Shown here in pieces: positions 56,561 to 64,000 of a stretch of DNA of 64,000 nt. Origin of the DNA: Streptomyces sp. Tue 6430 (GTDB lineage Bacteria > Actinomycetota > Actinomycetes > Streptomycetales > Streptomycetaceae). Numbering within the stretch: position 1 is the stretch's first letter; each line of letters opens with the position of its first letter. The position numbers were made by a program, and so were the translations under genes. The notes under the pieces are model-generated. The model searched no databases and was not told the origin of the DNA. It worked only from the letters and a program-made list of their open reading frames with translations. The stretch lies in contig JAKGSH010000010.1 of NCBI GenBank assembly GCA_021568835.1, positions 496,001 to 560,000 on the forward strand, given 5' to 3'.

Positions 56561-56920
56561 ATGCTCGCTGCCCTGACGCTGACGACCGGTGTCGCCGCGC
56601 TGCTGCTCGCCGCCTGGTGCGGCTGGGCGGCCTACCGTGACCAGCCGACGAAGGACTGGCACTTCATCGGGATGGCCGTGGTCTCGGTGCTGGCGCTGGT
56701 ACAGCTGGTCGTCGGGATCGTGCTGCTGGCGCGGGGCGAGGACCCGGCGCAGGGCACGACGATCTTCGTGGCGTACCTGCTGGGCGCGTTCGCGTGCGTT
56801 CCGGCGGCGGGGTTCATGTCGCTGGCCGAGCGGACCCGGTGGGGTTCGGTGACGGTCGCGGCGGGCGGGATCGTGCTCGCCGTCCTGGAGGTGCGGCTGT
56901 ATGACATCTGGGGAGGCTGA
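56561..56920 (+). CDS. Four-helix membrane protein, function unknown
   Basis: 119 aa; helices at about residues 3-23, 36-57, 66-87 and 95-112 (LTTGVAALLLAAWCGWAAYR; MAVVSVLALVQLVVGIVLLA). Followed after one base by the next membrane-protein gene, so the two are an operon and may form a complex. Confidence 0.8.
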   Translation: MLAALTLTTGVAALLLAAWCGWAAYRDQPTKDWHFIGMAVVSVLALVQLVVGIVLLARGEDPAQGTTIFVAYLLGAFACVPAAGFMSLAERTRWGSVTVAAGGIVLAVLEVRLYDIWGG

Positions 56921-56921
56921 C

Positions 56922-57335
56922 GTGACGGCCGTGAAGGAGAAGCCGACGCGGCTGATCGGCGGCCCCGGTCTGCTGCTGGTCTGGTTCTACGGCGTGATGG
57001 TGGTCGGCGCGGTGTCGCGGTCGGCGTACCAGATCGCGACGGAGTTCGACCGGGCGCCGCTCGCGTACTCGCTGTCCGCGGCGGCCGGTCTGGTGTACGG
57101 CTTCATCACGTACTCGCTGGTGCGGGGCGGGGAGACGGCGCGCAGGGCGGCGCAGGTGTGCTGCGCCGCCGAGCTGGTGGGCGTACTGGCCGTGGGCACC
57201 TGGACCCTGGTGGACCCGGGCGCCTTCCCGGACTCGACCGTGTGGTCGGACTACGGGATGGGCTACGTGTTCATCCCGGTGCTGCTGCCGCTGACCGCCC
57301 TCTTCTGGCTGCGGAAGGCTCGGCGGGCGGACTGA
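56922..57335 (+). CDS. Integral membrane protein, function unknown
   Basis: 137 aa from the GTG at 56922, preceded by GGGGAGG inside the end of the previous gene. Four helices (LLLVWFYGVMVVGAVSRSAY; VCCAAELVGVLAVGTWTLV; VFIPVLLPLTALFWLRKA). No recognised domain. Confidence 0.8.
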   Translation: MTAVKEKPTRLIGGPGLLLVWFYGVMVVGAVSRSAYQIATEFDRAPLAYSLSAAAGLVYGFITYSLVRGGETARRAAQVCCAAELVGVLAVGTWTLVDPGAFPDSTVWSDYGMGYVFIPVLLPLTALFWLRKARRAD

Positions 57336-57343
57336 GACCGGAA

Positions 57344-57403
57344 GGGCCGAAGCCGGGCGGGCCGAAACCGGGAGGACCGAAGCCTGACGAGCCGAAGCCG
57401 GGA
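57344..57403. repeat. Four 15-bp tandem units
   Basis: GGGCCGAAGCCGGGC and three variants fill most of the 85-bp gap between two convergent genes. They read as Pro-Lys-Pro-Gly repeats in one frame, but lie beyond the stop codon of the membrane-protein gene. Confidence 0.75.
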
Positions 57404-57420
57404 AGGCTCGGCCCGGGTGA

Positions 57421-57917
57421 TCAGGCCGTGGTGGCGAACTCGTCCGCCGGCTTCTCCAGGACGATCATCGGGACGCCGTCCGAGCCCTGGGACGTACCCA
57501 CCGTCCGGTAGCCGACCCGGCGGTACAGGCGGAGGTTGCCTTCGCTGCGGTGGCCGGTGAAGAGGCGGAACCTGGTGGCACCGCGCTCCCGGCCAGCGCC
57601 GATTCGGCCGCGCGCAGCAGCCGCGCGCCGATGCCGTGCCCCTGGAGGCGGGGGTGGACGCAGAGCCTGCCGATGGCGGCCGTGCCGTCCTCGGCGATCG
57701 TGCCGCGCACCGAGCCGACGACCTCCTCGCCGAGCCGCGCCACGTAGACGCAGTCGGAGGCCAGCTCCTGCCGGACGGAGTCGAGGGTCTGCACGAGGGG
57801 AGCGATGCGGTAGTTGCCGTACAGCGCCGCCTCGCCCTGGAAACACAGGTACTGAAGCCTGAAGATCTGCTCGGCATCCTGCTCGGTCCCCACCGAGATG
57901 GTCACGCTCATGCCCAT
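57421..57917 (-). CDS. GNAT acetyltransferase (one frameshift)
   Basis: 165 aa after correction. Start MGMSVTISVGTEQDAEQIF with GGGAGG nine bases upstream. Acetyl-CoA motif VHPRLQGHGIGARLLRAAES; the C-terminal part (RFRLFTGHRSEGNLRLYRRV) is in another frame because a G is missing at 57588-57590. Substrate unknown. Confidence 0.85.
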
Positions 57918-58203
57918 GTGCGCACGCCTCCCGCTCACCTGATCGCCTGTGGTCCTACACTCCTATCCCCGCGCCCCAGGGGCCGCAACCTCCGATCGGA
58001 GCAGACACCGCGGACATGCCGGACATCCGGAACGTTCCGGTTCGAGACTGCCCTGTGAGATACCCAACTCCCCGCGATCCGGCGGTACGTGAGGTCCCGC
58101 GGCGACGGCGGGGCGTCCGGGCGCCGGGCGCACCGGGTGGGCATCCGGTGCGCGGCTCGCGCCGTCGGGCGGCGGGCGTCGTACGTCAGGTGTGGCACGA
58201 CGC
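57918..58203. other. Gap upstream of the GNAT gene with a 14-bp palindrome
   Basis: Holds CCGGAACGTTCCGG (58027-58040), a perfect palindrome 110 bp upstream of the GNAT start and therefore a candidate operator. Otherwise no gene seen. Confidence 0.45.
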
Positions 58204-58233
58204 GGCCGCCCGGGGCGGGTCGCCCGGGCGGCC
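58204..58233 (-). terminator. Hairpin after the glycerophosphodiesterase gene
   Basis: GGCCGCCCGGG and its complement around an eight-base loop, 22 bp past the stop on the minus strand. Confidence 0.7.
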
Positions 58234-58255
58234 GGCGGTCGTCACCCCGACGGGG

Positions 58256-59446
58256 TCAGGAGCCGTCGAGGAAGTCCTCGCGGGCGAGGAGGCCGGTGTC
58301 CGGCTGGTCGGTGAAGACGCCGTCGATTCCGGTCGCGAAGTACGCCCGGTACGCGCCGAACACGTCGCCGTAGGCGTCCGCGCCGGTGCCCTTGCGGAAG
58401 TTCGCGGGCAGGAAGGGGTTCTCGTTGCGCATCGTGTACGGGTGCAGGATGAGGCCGGCCGCGTGGGCGTCCTTCACCAGGGTGGTCGGCGTGGTCAGGT
58501 TGCCGGCCGCGTCCTTGGGGACGACCAGGTCGAGGGTGGGGCCGATGCCCTGGGCGTAGCCGGCGATCTCGCGCAGGCCCTCGCGGGTGACCAGGTCGGC
58601 GACCGTGCGCGGGTCGCCGGTCTCGACGAAGTCCCAGGGGCGGGTGGCGGCGCCGGAGAGCAGGACGACGAGCGGGTTGCCGACCATCTTGTCCAGGCGC
58701 TGGACGCTGGTCGGTTCGAAGGACTGGAGGATGACGGGCGCGTTCCTGCCGTCCTTGCCGTGCTTGCGCAGCAGCCTGGCGACGCGCTCCTCCAGGTTCA
58801 GGCCGAGCTTGCGGAAGTAGGTGGGGTGCTTCAGCTCGGGGTAGATCCAGACCTGCTTGCCGCGCTTGCGGGTCTGCTCGTCCTGCCAGCGCAGGACCTC
58901 CTCGAAGGTGGGGATCTCCCAGCGGCCGTTGTAGAGGGTGTTGTGGGGTCGGTTGGCGGGGATGCGCTCGGTCGCGCGGAGCGTCTTCAGTTCGGCGAGC
59001 GTGAAGTCCTCGGTGAACCAGCCGGTGACGGAGACTCCGTCGAGGAGCTTGGTGGTGCGGCGGCCGGCGAACTCGGGGTGGCTCGCGACGTCCGTGGTGC
59101 CGCCGATCTCCGGCTCGTGGCGGCAGACGAGGTGACCGTCCCTGGTGGGGACGAGGTCGCCGGCCTCGACGATGTCGGCGCCGAGGTCGAGGGCGAGCTG
59201 GTAGGAGCCGAAGGTGTGCTCGGGCCGGTATCCGCTGGCACCGCGGTGACCGATGATCGTCGGCACGGGGAGGCCGCGGACGCCCTTGCCGCCGGGCCGC
59301 GCCCCGGTCGCTCCCGCGGTGCCGGCGAGGCCCAGGGTCGTCGTGGCGGCGCCGAGCGCGGCGGCCGCTCCGAGGAACGCCCGCCGTCCGGTTCCGCTCG
59401 CCTGGGTGTTCGAGTTCTGCGACTCCTGCGGCTCCTGCATCCCCAT
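58256..59446 (-). CDS. Tat-exported glycerophosphodiester phosphodiesterase
   Basis: 396 aa, start at 59446 with GGAGAA upstream. Twin-arginine signal (GRRAFLGAAAALGAATTTLG, cleaved near ATG). GDPD barrel: IIGHRGASGYRPEHT (catalytic HRG), GADIVEAGDLVPTRDGHLV, and LQSFEPTSVQRL. Hydrolyses glycerophosphodiesters from phospholipid or teichoic acid turnover outside the cell, giving glycerol 3-phosphate. The metal motif reads E-A-G-D where E-x-D is usual. Confidence 0.9.
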   Translation of the reverse strand: MGMQEPQESQNSNTQASGTGRRAFLGAAAALGAATTTLGLAGTAGATGARPGGKGVRGLPVPTIIGHRGASGYRPEHTFGSYQLALDLGADIVEAGDLVPTRDGHLVCRHEPEIGGTTDVASHPEFAGRRTTKLLDGVSVTGWFTEDFTLAELKTLRATERIPANRPHNTLYNGRWEIPTFEEVLRWQDEQTRKRGKQVWIYPELKHPTYFRKLGLNLEERVARLLRKHGKDGRNAPVILQSFEPTSVQRLDKMVGNPLVVLLSGAATRPWDFVETGDPRTVADLVTREGLREIAGYAQGIGPTLDLVVPKDAAGNLTTPTTLVKDAHAAGLILHPYTMRNENPFLPANFRKGTGADAYGDVFGAYRAYFATGIDGVFTDQPDTGLLAREDFLDGS

Positions 59447-59865
59447 GAGGGTTCTCCTGCCATCGGCTCGTCCCGTGCGCGCCGATCGTAGGTGCGCGGA
59501 CGTGACCACCGGGAGACCTCGATCCGAACACCTGGCTGCCGGTGGATGGCACGTGCCGTACGACGACATGACGGGGCGTCCGATTCGGCGGCGCGGAGCG
59601 GGGTACGCGACCGGTACCGGCCGGGGCCGCACCCGGCACCCGGCAGCCGGCACGGAGGCCGTGGGGCCTCACGGGCTGCGGGGCGCGATGTCCGTCACAC
59701 CGTTGCGTCCGTGTGTCGGGCCCGCGGCGGACCGGCCGTGCAGGTGAACGCAGGTCAACAGTGCGTAAGACGTCGGTGAACCCGATGTGCGCCGCCCCCG
59801 GCCGCGCGAGTATCGTCCTCACCTGCACAGACTCATACCGTCATCCCTTGACATCGGAGGGCCCG
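59447..59865. other. Divergent gap
   Basis: 419 bp between divergent genes. Contains GGTACCGGCC and CCGGCACCCGGCAGCCGGCA repeats. Promoters for the phosphodiesterase and acyltransferase are expected; none was clear. No gene. Confidence 0.4.
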
Positions 59866-60537
59866 TTGTCCCGCTTCGCGCTCATCAAGGCAGTGCTCGG
59901 ACCGGTCATGCGCCTGATGTTCCGCCCCCGGGTCGAAGGCGTGGAGCACATCCCGGGCGACGGTCCGGTCATCCTGGCCGGCAACCACCTGACCTTCATC
60001 GACTCGATGATCCTGCCGTTGGTCTGCGACCGGCAGGTCTTCTTCATCGGCAAGGACGAGTACGTCACCGGCAAGGGCCTCAAGGGCCGGCTGATGGCCT
60101 GGTTCTTCACCGGCGTCGGCATGATCCCCGTCGACCGCGACGGCGGCAAGGGCGGGGTCGCCGCGCTGATGACCGGCCGCCGGATCCTGGAGGAGGGCCG
60201 GGTCTTCGGGATCTACCCCGAGGGCACCCGGTCCCCCGACGGCCGGCTGTACCGGGGCCGTACGGGCATCGCCCGTCTCACCCTGATGACCGGCGCACCC
60301 GTGGTGCCCTTCGCGATGATCGGCACCGACAAGATCCAGCCGAGCGGCTCGGGGATGCCCCGCCCCTCGAAGGTGACGGTCCGCTTCGGTGAGGCCATGG
60401 AGTTCTCCCGGTACGAGGGGATGGACCGGGACCGTTACGTGCTGCGCGCGGTGACGGACTCCGTGATGACGGAGGTCATGCGGCTGTCCGGGCAGGAGTA
60501 CGTGGACATGTACGCCACGAAGGCGAAGGCCGCCTGA
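59866..60537 (+). CDS. 1-acyl-sn-glycerol-3-phosphate acyltransferase family protein
   Basis: 223 aa with a TTG start, chosen because GGAGGG lies four bases before it and the protein then begins SRFALIKAVLGPVMRLMFRP. PlsC motifs: NHLTFIDS (catalytic NHx4D) and GIYPEGTRSPDGRLYRGRTG. Transfers an acyl chain to lysophosphatidic acid or a related acceptor in phospholipid synthesis. Confidence 0.9.
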   Translation: MSRFALIKAVLGPVMRLMFRPRVEGVEHIPGDGPVILAGNHLTFIDSMILPLVCDRQVFFIGKDEYVTGKGLKGRLMAWFFTGVGMIPVDRDGGKGGVAALMTGRRILEEGRVFGIYPEGTRSPDGRLYRGRTGIARLTLMTGAPVVPFAMIGTDKIQPSGSGMPRPSKVTVRFGEAMEFSRYEGMDRDRYVLRAVTDSVMTEVMRLSGQEYVDMYATKAKAA

Positions 60538-60549
60538 GGGCGCGCGACC

Positions 60550-60580
60550 GGGCGCGGCCGCCCCGCGGGCGGCCGCGCCC
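60550..60580. terminator. Bidirectional hairpin
   Basis: A 14-bp perfect stem (GGGCGCGGCCGCCC and complement) with a CGC loop, between convergent genes. Confidence 0.8.
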
Positions 60581-60622
60581 TCGCCGTGCGTGGGGCCGCG
60601 GCCCGGCACGGCGCCGCGGCGC

Positions 60623-62146
60623 TCAGGGCCGGCTGTCCAGCCGCTGGCCCCGGAGCATGAACCACGCCGCCACCGCCGTCGCCAGGAGCACCGCCGCGCC
60701 CGCGCCCGCCGCGAGGGTGAGGCCGTCGACGAAGGCCCCGCGTGCCGACGCCAGCATGTCCCGGGCCGTGGCCGCGGGCAGGCCGGAGGCCGCCTCCACC
60801 GCCCCGCCCAGCGATTCGTGCGCTCCCGCGGGCGTGCCCGGCGGGGACGGGAAGCCGCGGTAGACGCCCGTCACGATCGAGCCCAGGACGGCGATGCCGA
60901 GAGCCGCACCCAGTTCGTACGCCGTCTCCGAGACCGCGGACGCCGAGCCGGCCTCCTCCTGCGGCACCGAGGACAGGATCACGTCGGCCGTGACGGTGAA
61001 CGACAGGCCCGCGCCCACGCCGACGACCAGCAGGGACGCTCCCAGCAGCGGATAGCCGGTGCTCTCGTCGATCACCGTGAGGGCGGCCAGCGCCAGCCCG
61101 ATCGCCGCGAGGCCGCCGGAGACGACCGCCCGGACCGAGAAGCGCCGGGCCGCGTGGCCGGCGAGCAGACCGGCGACCACCGCGCCGACCGCGGCGGGCA
61201 GTTCGGCGAGTCCCGCCTCCAACGGGCTCCTGCCCTGCACCAGTTGCAGGTACTGGGACAGGAAGAAGACCAGGCCGGACAGGCCGAGGACGGTCAGCAG
61301 GTCGGCCAGGACCGCGCCGCTGAAGCCGCGGTTGCGGAACAGGCGCATGTCCAGCAGCGGTACCGGCAGGGTCAGCTGGCGGCGGACGAAGCCGTACAGC
61401 GCCGCCGCGCCGAGCAGGGCGGCGCCGGCCGTGACCCGGGTGAGGCCGTGGGCGGCGGCCTCCTTGACGGCGTAGACGAGCGCGATCACGCCGACGAGGG
61501 AGAGCGTCACGCCGATCAGGTCCCACGGGCCCGGGTCCGGGTTGCGGGACTCGGGCAGGGTGCGGATGCCGACGACGACGAGGACCGCCATCACGGGCAG
61601 GTTGATGAGGAAGACCGAGCCCCACCAGAAGTGCTCGAGGAGGAAGCCGCCGGCGATCGGACCGACCGCCGTGCCGGCGGAGGCCGTGGCGCCCCAGACG
61701 CCCACGGCCAGGCTCCGCTCGCGCGGGTCGTGGAAGAGGTTGCGGATCAGGGCGAGGGTGGCGGGCATCAGGGTCGCGCCGGCGACGCCGAGGAGCGCCC
61801 GGGCGGCGATCATCATCTCGGGTGTCGTCGCGTACGCGTTCAGCACGGATATCGCGCCGAAGGCGGTGGCGCCGACGAGCAGGACGCGCTTGCGGCCGAT
61901 CCGGTCGCCGAGGCTGCCCATCGAGACCAGCAGACCGGCGATGACGAAGGAGTACACGTCGCCGATCCACAGGAGCTGGGTCCCCGAGGGCTCGAGGTCC
62001 TCGCTGATGTAGGGGGTCGCCAGGCCGAGGACGGTCGCGTCGACGGCGACCAGCAGCACGGCGAACACGAGGACGGAGAGCGCGAGCCAGCGGCCGGGGC
62101 GCTTCACCGCCTCGTCCGGGGTCACCGGCTGCAGGGTGCCGGTCAT
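60623..62146 (-). CDS. MFS multidrug exporter, DHA2 (EmrB/QacA) type
   Basis: 507 aa with about 14 helices. Motif A is LVSMGSLGDRIGRKRVLLVG, and motif C-like GVWGATASAGTAVGPIAGGF marks antiporters. Proton-driven drug efflux is the family role; substrate unknown. The ATG overlaps the stop of the tetR gene, so regulator and pump are co-translated and probably autoregulated. Confidence 0.93.
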   Translation of the reverse strand: MTGTLQPVTPDEAVKRPGRWLALSVLVFAVLLVAVDATVLGLATPYISEDLEPSGTQLLWIGDVYSFVIAGLLVSMGSLGDRIGRKRVLLVGATAFGAISVLNAYATTPEMMIAARALLGVAGATLMPATLALIRNLFHDPRERSLAVGVWGATASAGTAVGPIAGGFLLEHFWWGSVFLINLPVMAVLVVVGIRTLPESRNPDPGPWDLIGVTLSLVGVIALVYAVKEAAAHGLTRVTAGAALLGAAALYGFVRRQLTLPVPLLDMRLFRNRGFSGAVLADLLTVLGLSGLVFFLSQYLQLVQGRSPLEAGLAELPAAVGAVVAGLLAGHAARRFSVRAVVSGGLAAIGLALAALTVIDESTGYPLLGASLLVVGVGAGLSFTVTADVILSSVPQEEAGSASAVSETAYELGAALGIAVLGSIVTGVYRGFPSPPGTPAGAHESLGGAVEAASGLPAATARDMLASARGAFVDGLTLAAGAGAAVLLATAVAAWFMLRGQRLDSRP

Positions 62147-62690
62147 GGCCGTCTCCTCAGTGCGCCGCCGAGCAGCAGCTCGACGATCATGTGGGTGAAG
62201 TCGTTGCGGGCGACGCGGCCTTCCGCGACCGCCCAGGCGCCGGAGGCCAGCAGGCCGTACAGGGCCTCGGTGAGCCAGGCCGGACTCAGGTCGATGCGGA
62301 ACTCGCCGTCGGCCTGGCCGCGCCGGAAGAGGGCGGCGACGCGGTCGTCGATCCCGGCCCAGCCCTCGTTCTGCCCCTCCCCTCGAACAGCTGGTTCTCG
62401 CTGTAGAGGAAGGCCAGCAGGGCGGCCGCGGGTTCGATCTCGCGGACCACGCGGCGGACGGCCGCGCTCGCCGGGCCGTCGTCGGGACGGGCCCGGTCCA
62501 GGGCGGCCTCGCACTCCTGGATGCCGAGTGCCTCCAGCGCCCGTACGAGCGCGTCGCGTCCGGCGAACTGCCGGTGCAGGGTGGCCCTGCTGATCCCGGC
62601 GGCCTTGGCGACCTCGTCCATGGTCGCGGTGGATCTGCGGGTCAGCAGGGCCGCGGCGCTGCGCAGCACGTGGTCACGGTCGACAGCCAT
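62143..62690 (-). CDS. TetR-family repressor of the adjacent exporter (one frameshift)
   Basis: 182 aa after correction. N-terminal helix-turn-helix RSTATMDEVAKAAGISRATL-HRQFAGRDALVRAL, then a ligand-binding domain. A G/C is missing at 62379-62382, where the corrected sequence reads ENQLFEGEGQNEGWAGIDD. It is first in the operon with the MFS gene and faces the palindrome at 62709-62728, so it should repress its own promoter until an exported compound binds. Confidence 0.88.
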
Positions 62691-62708
62691 GAGACGACCA
62701 TAACCCAC

Positions 62709-62728
62709 ATGAGACATGAATGTCTCAT
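62709..62728. promoter_or_regulatory. TetR operator
   Basis: ATGAGACAT-GA-ATGTCTCAT, a perfect 20-bp palindrome 19 bp upstream of the tetR start. AT-richer than its surroundings, typical of TetR sites. Confidence 0.8.
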
Positions 62729-62840
62729 CAGTGGCATGTGCATCTCACGCCCTGCGCATCTCGTGCGGTGACTCCCGGAGCGAGCCGGGCGGTCCGGGTG
62801 GTCCCGGTACTCCGGAGGTCCGGGCGGTCCCGGTGCCCCG

Positions 62841-63811
62841 TCAGTGCCAGGGCAGGCGGCCGCGCCGCTGCCAGTAGGCGGCCGGCTCCTCCGTCAGGGC
62901 GGCGAGCCGGGCCAGGCGGTCCTCGTCGAGGTCGACGACGGCCGCGTGCAGGTTGGAGGAGAGCTGCGCGACGGTCGCGGCGCCGGACAGGACGACCCCG
63001 GCCCACGGCTGCCGCAGGATCGTCGCGAGGGCGACCGCGTCACAGCCGAGGCCGGTCTCCTCGGCCACCGCCCTGAGGACGTCCGGTGCGTGCGGCCCGG
63101 CGAGGCGGCCGTTGGCCATGCCCTCCTTGACGATCACCGTGAGTCCGGCGTCGTGGGCCTCGGCGAGGGCCGGGCCGGCCGAGGTCTCCAGGACGTTGTA
63201 CGTGGACTGGACGGTACGGAAGAGGGGGGTGCCGTCGACCTCGACGGCGAGGGCGGCGCGGACGGCGTCGGCCTGGGCGGGACCGCTGGTGGAGAAGCCG
63301 ACGGTGAGGCCCCGGCCGCGGCCTCGGCCAGCCTGGCGTGGAGTTCCTTGTCGGTGAGGGCCGGGCTGTCCGGGGTGACCGAGTGGATCTGGTAGAGGTC
63401 GAGACGGTCACCGAGCAGGCGGGCCGTCTCGGCGCGCTGGCGCTCGTACGTCGCGAGGGTGTGGTCCTTGACCTCGTGCCGCTCGGCGTCGGTGGTCCAC
63501 CCGGCGGTGTAGGTGTAGCCCCACTTGCTGCCGACGACGACGTCGGTCACGTCGGGACGGGCCGTCAGCCAGTCGGCGAGGAACTCCTCGGAGCGGCCGT
63601 AGGAGCGGGCCGCGTCGAGGTAGCGGACGCCCTGGGCGTAGGCGGCGTCGAGGAGTTCGTGGGTGCGGGCGCGCAGTGTCTCGACGTCGCGGTCGTCCCC
63701 GAGGTCGCGGTCCCGGCCGAGGTTGATGTAGCCGGGGCGGCCGACCGCGGCGAGACCCAGGCCGAGGTGACAGGTGGGGGTCGTCGCTGCGGCGAGGCGG
63801 GCGAAGGGCAT
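62841..63811 (-). CDS. Aldo/keto reductase (one frameshift)
   Basis: 323 aa after correction. AKR TIM barrel: LGLGLAAVGRPGYINLG, catalytic-Tyr region YLDAARSYGRSEEFLADWL, SKWGYTYTAGW, LDLYQIHSVTPDSP, and the C-terminal cofactor part LATILRQPWAGVVLSGAATV. NADPH-dependent carbonyl reduction is expected; substrate unknown. A G is missing at 63310-63313 between AEAAAG and GLTVGFSTSG. Confidence 0.9.
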
Positions 63812-63887
63812 CGCGGGCTCCGTGGGGTCGGCTCCGGTACGGCTGGCGACCAACGTAACCCGCGACGCCCCGACGGCGGCGGAACCG

Positions 63888-64000
63888 CTACTTCTTGGCG
63901 TCCGCCCACCGGTGCTGGACGGCGACGTCCGCCTTCACCTCGGCGAGCTGGACGGCGACCGCGCTCGGCGCCGTACCGCCGCGGCCGTCGCGGGAGGCGA
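63888..64000 (-). CDS. argH: Argininosuccinate lyase, C-terminal end only
   Basis: The last 37 codons: ASRDGRGGTAPSAVAVQLAE then VKADVAVQHRWADAKK and TAG. The SRDGRGGTAP and QLAEV segments match the ArgH C-terminus in Streptomyces. Arginine biosynthesis, last step. The rest lies outside the window. Confidence 0.8.
   Translation of the reverse strand, partial: ASRDGRGGTAPSAVAVQLAEVKADVAVQHRWADAKK

Noticed and set aside
2896..63811. Widespread pseudogenes or programmed frameshifting
   Set aside because: All breaks need the same correction (one added G/C, nearly always in a run), occur in housekeeping genes, and lack slippery heptamers or downstream structures in common. Sequencing error is simpler.

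Overview
The window is chromosomal DNA from a high-GC actinomycete, almost certainly a Streptomyces. Codon third positions are strongly G/C, and an intact ssgB (sporulation-specific SALP protein, SCO1541 in S. coelicolor) sits in the middle. Around it lie the usual Streptomyces core genes: ruvCAB-yajC-secDF, pdxST, phosphatidylinositol mannoside genes, thrS, pabBC, a cobalamin/siroheme group, metNIQ and argH. No transposase, phage module, CRISPR array or rRNA was seen.

Layout. 1-11.5 kb (minus strand): phospholipid/PIM genes pgsA, a PatA-like acyltransferase and pimA, then a small membrane protein, pdxS-pdxT, yebC, ruvC-ruvA-ruvB, yajC and secD-secF (secF is cut by the window start). 11.8-17.4 kb: an EF-G paralogue, an unknown membrane protein, a HIT protein and a potassium channel. 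17.5-22.3 kb: thrS, an unknown gene coupled to a DUF4365 gene, and a divergent DnaQ-type exonuclease. 22.4-33.4 kb: a block bounded by two identical tRNA-Val(CAC) genes. It carries a lipid-binding-like protein, a large membrane protein and a five-gene rhamnogalacturonan uptake/degradation cluster (solute-binding protein, two permeases, a YesL-like protein, a secreted PL26-type lyase), followed by about 1.2 kb of apparently non-coding repeat-rich DNA. 33.5-40 kb: TIGR02611 protein, ssgB, CGNR regulator, small membrane proteins, DsbA-like protein, GNAT, pabC-pabB. 40.0-40.5 kb: tRNA operon Gly-Cys-Val-Val-Val. 40.5-45 kb: zinc-ribbon protein, phosphotransferase, membrane Ser/Thr kinase, TrmH methylase. 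45-52 kb: cysG, a giant BluB-CobT fusion and cobL (siroheme/cobalamin). 52-56 kb: GNAT and the metNIQ methionine importer behind a Cys-rich leader peptide. 56-64 kb: membrane proteins, GNAT, glycerophosphodiesterase, acyltransferase, TetR plus MFS exporter, aldo/keto reductase and the 3' end of argH.

Data quality matters here. Eighteen conserved genes are each interrupted by one to four frameshifts, 28 in all. Every one is explained by a missing G or C, nearly always in a G/C run, and restoring the bases gives an intact frame with a length divisible by three every time. I treat these as base-calling errors, annotate full gene spans, and describe the restored protein.

Operon logic: several neighbours overlap by 4 bases (ATGA/GTGA), which implies translational coupling: ruvC-ruvA, pgsA-acyltransferase-pimA, the two sugar permeases, pabB-pabC, metN-metI, tetR-MFS, and DUF4365 with its partner. 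Strong hairpins separate most convergent units.
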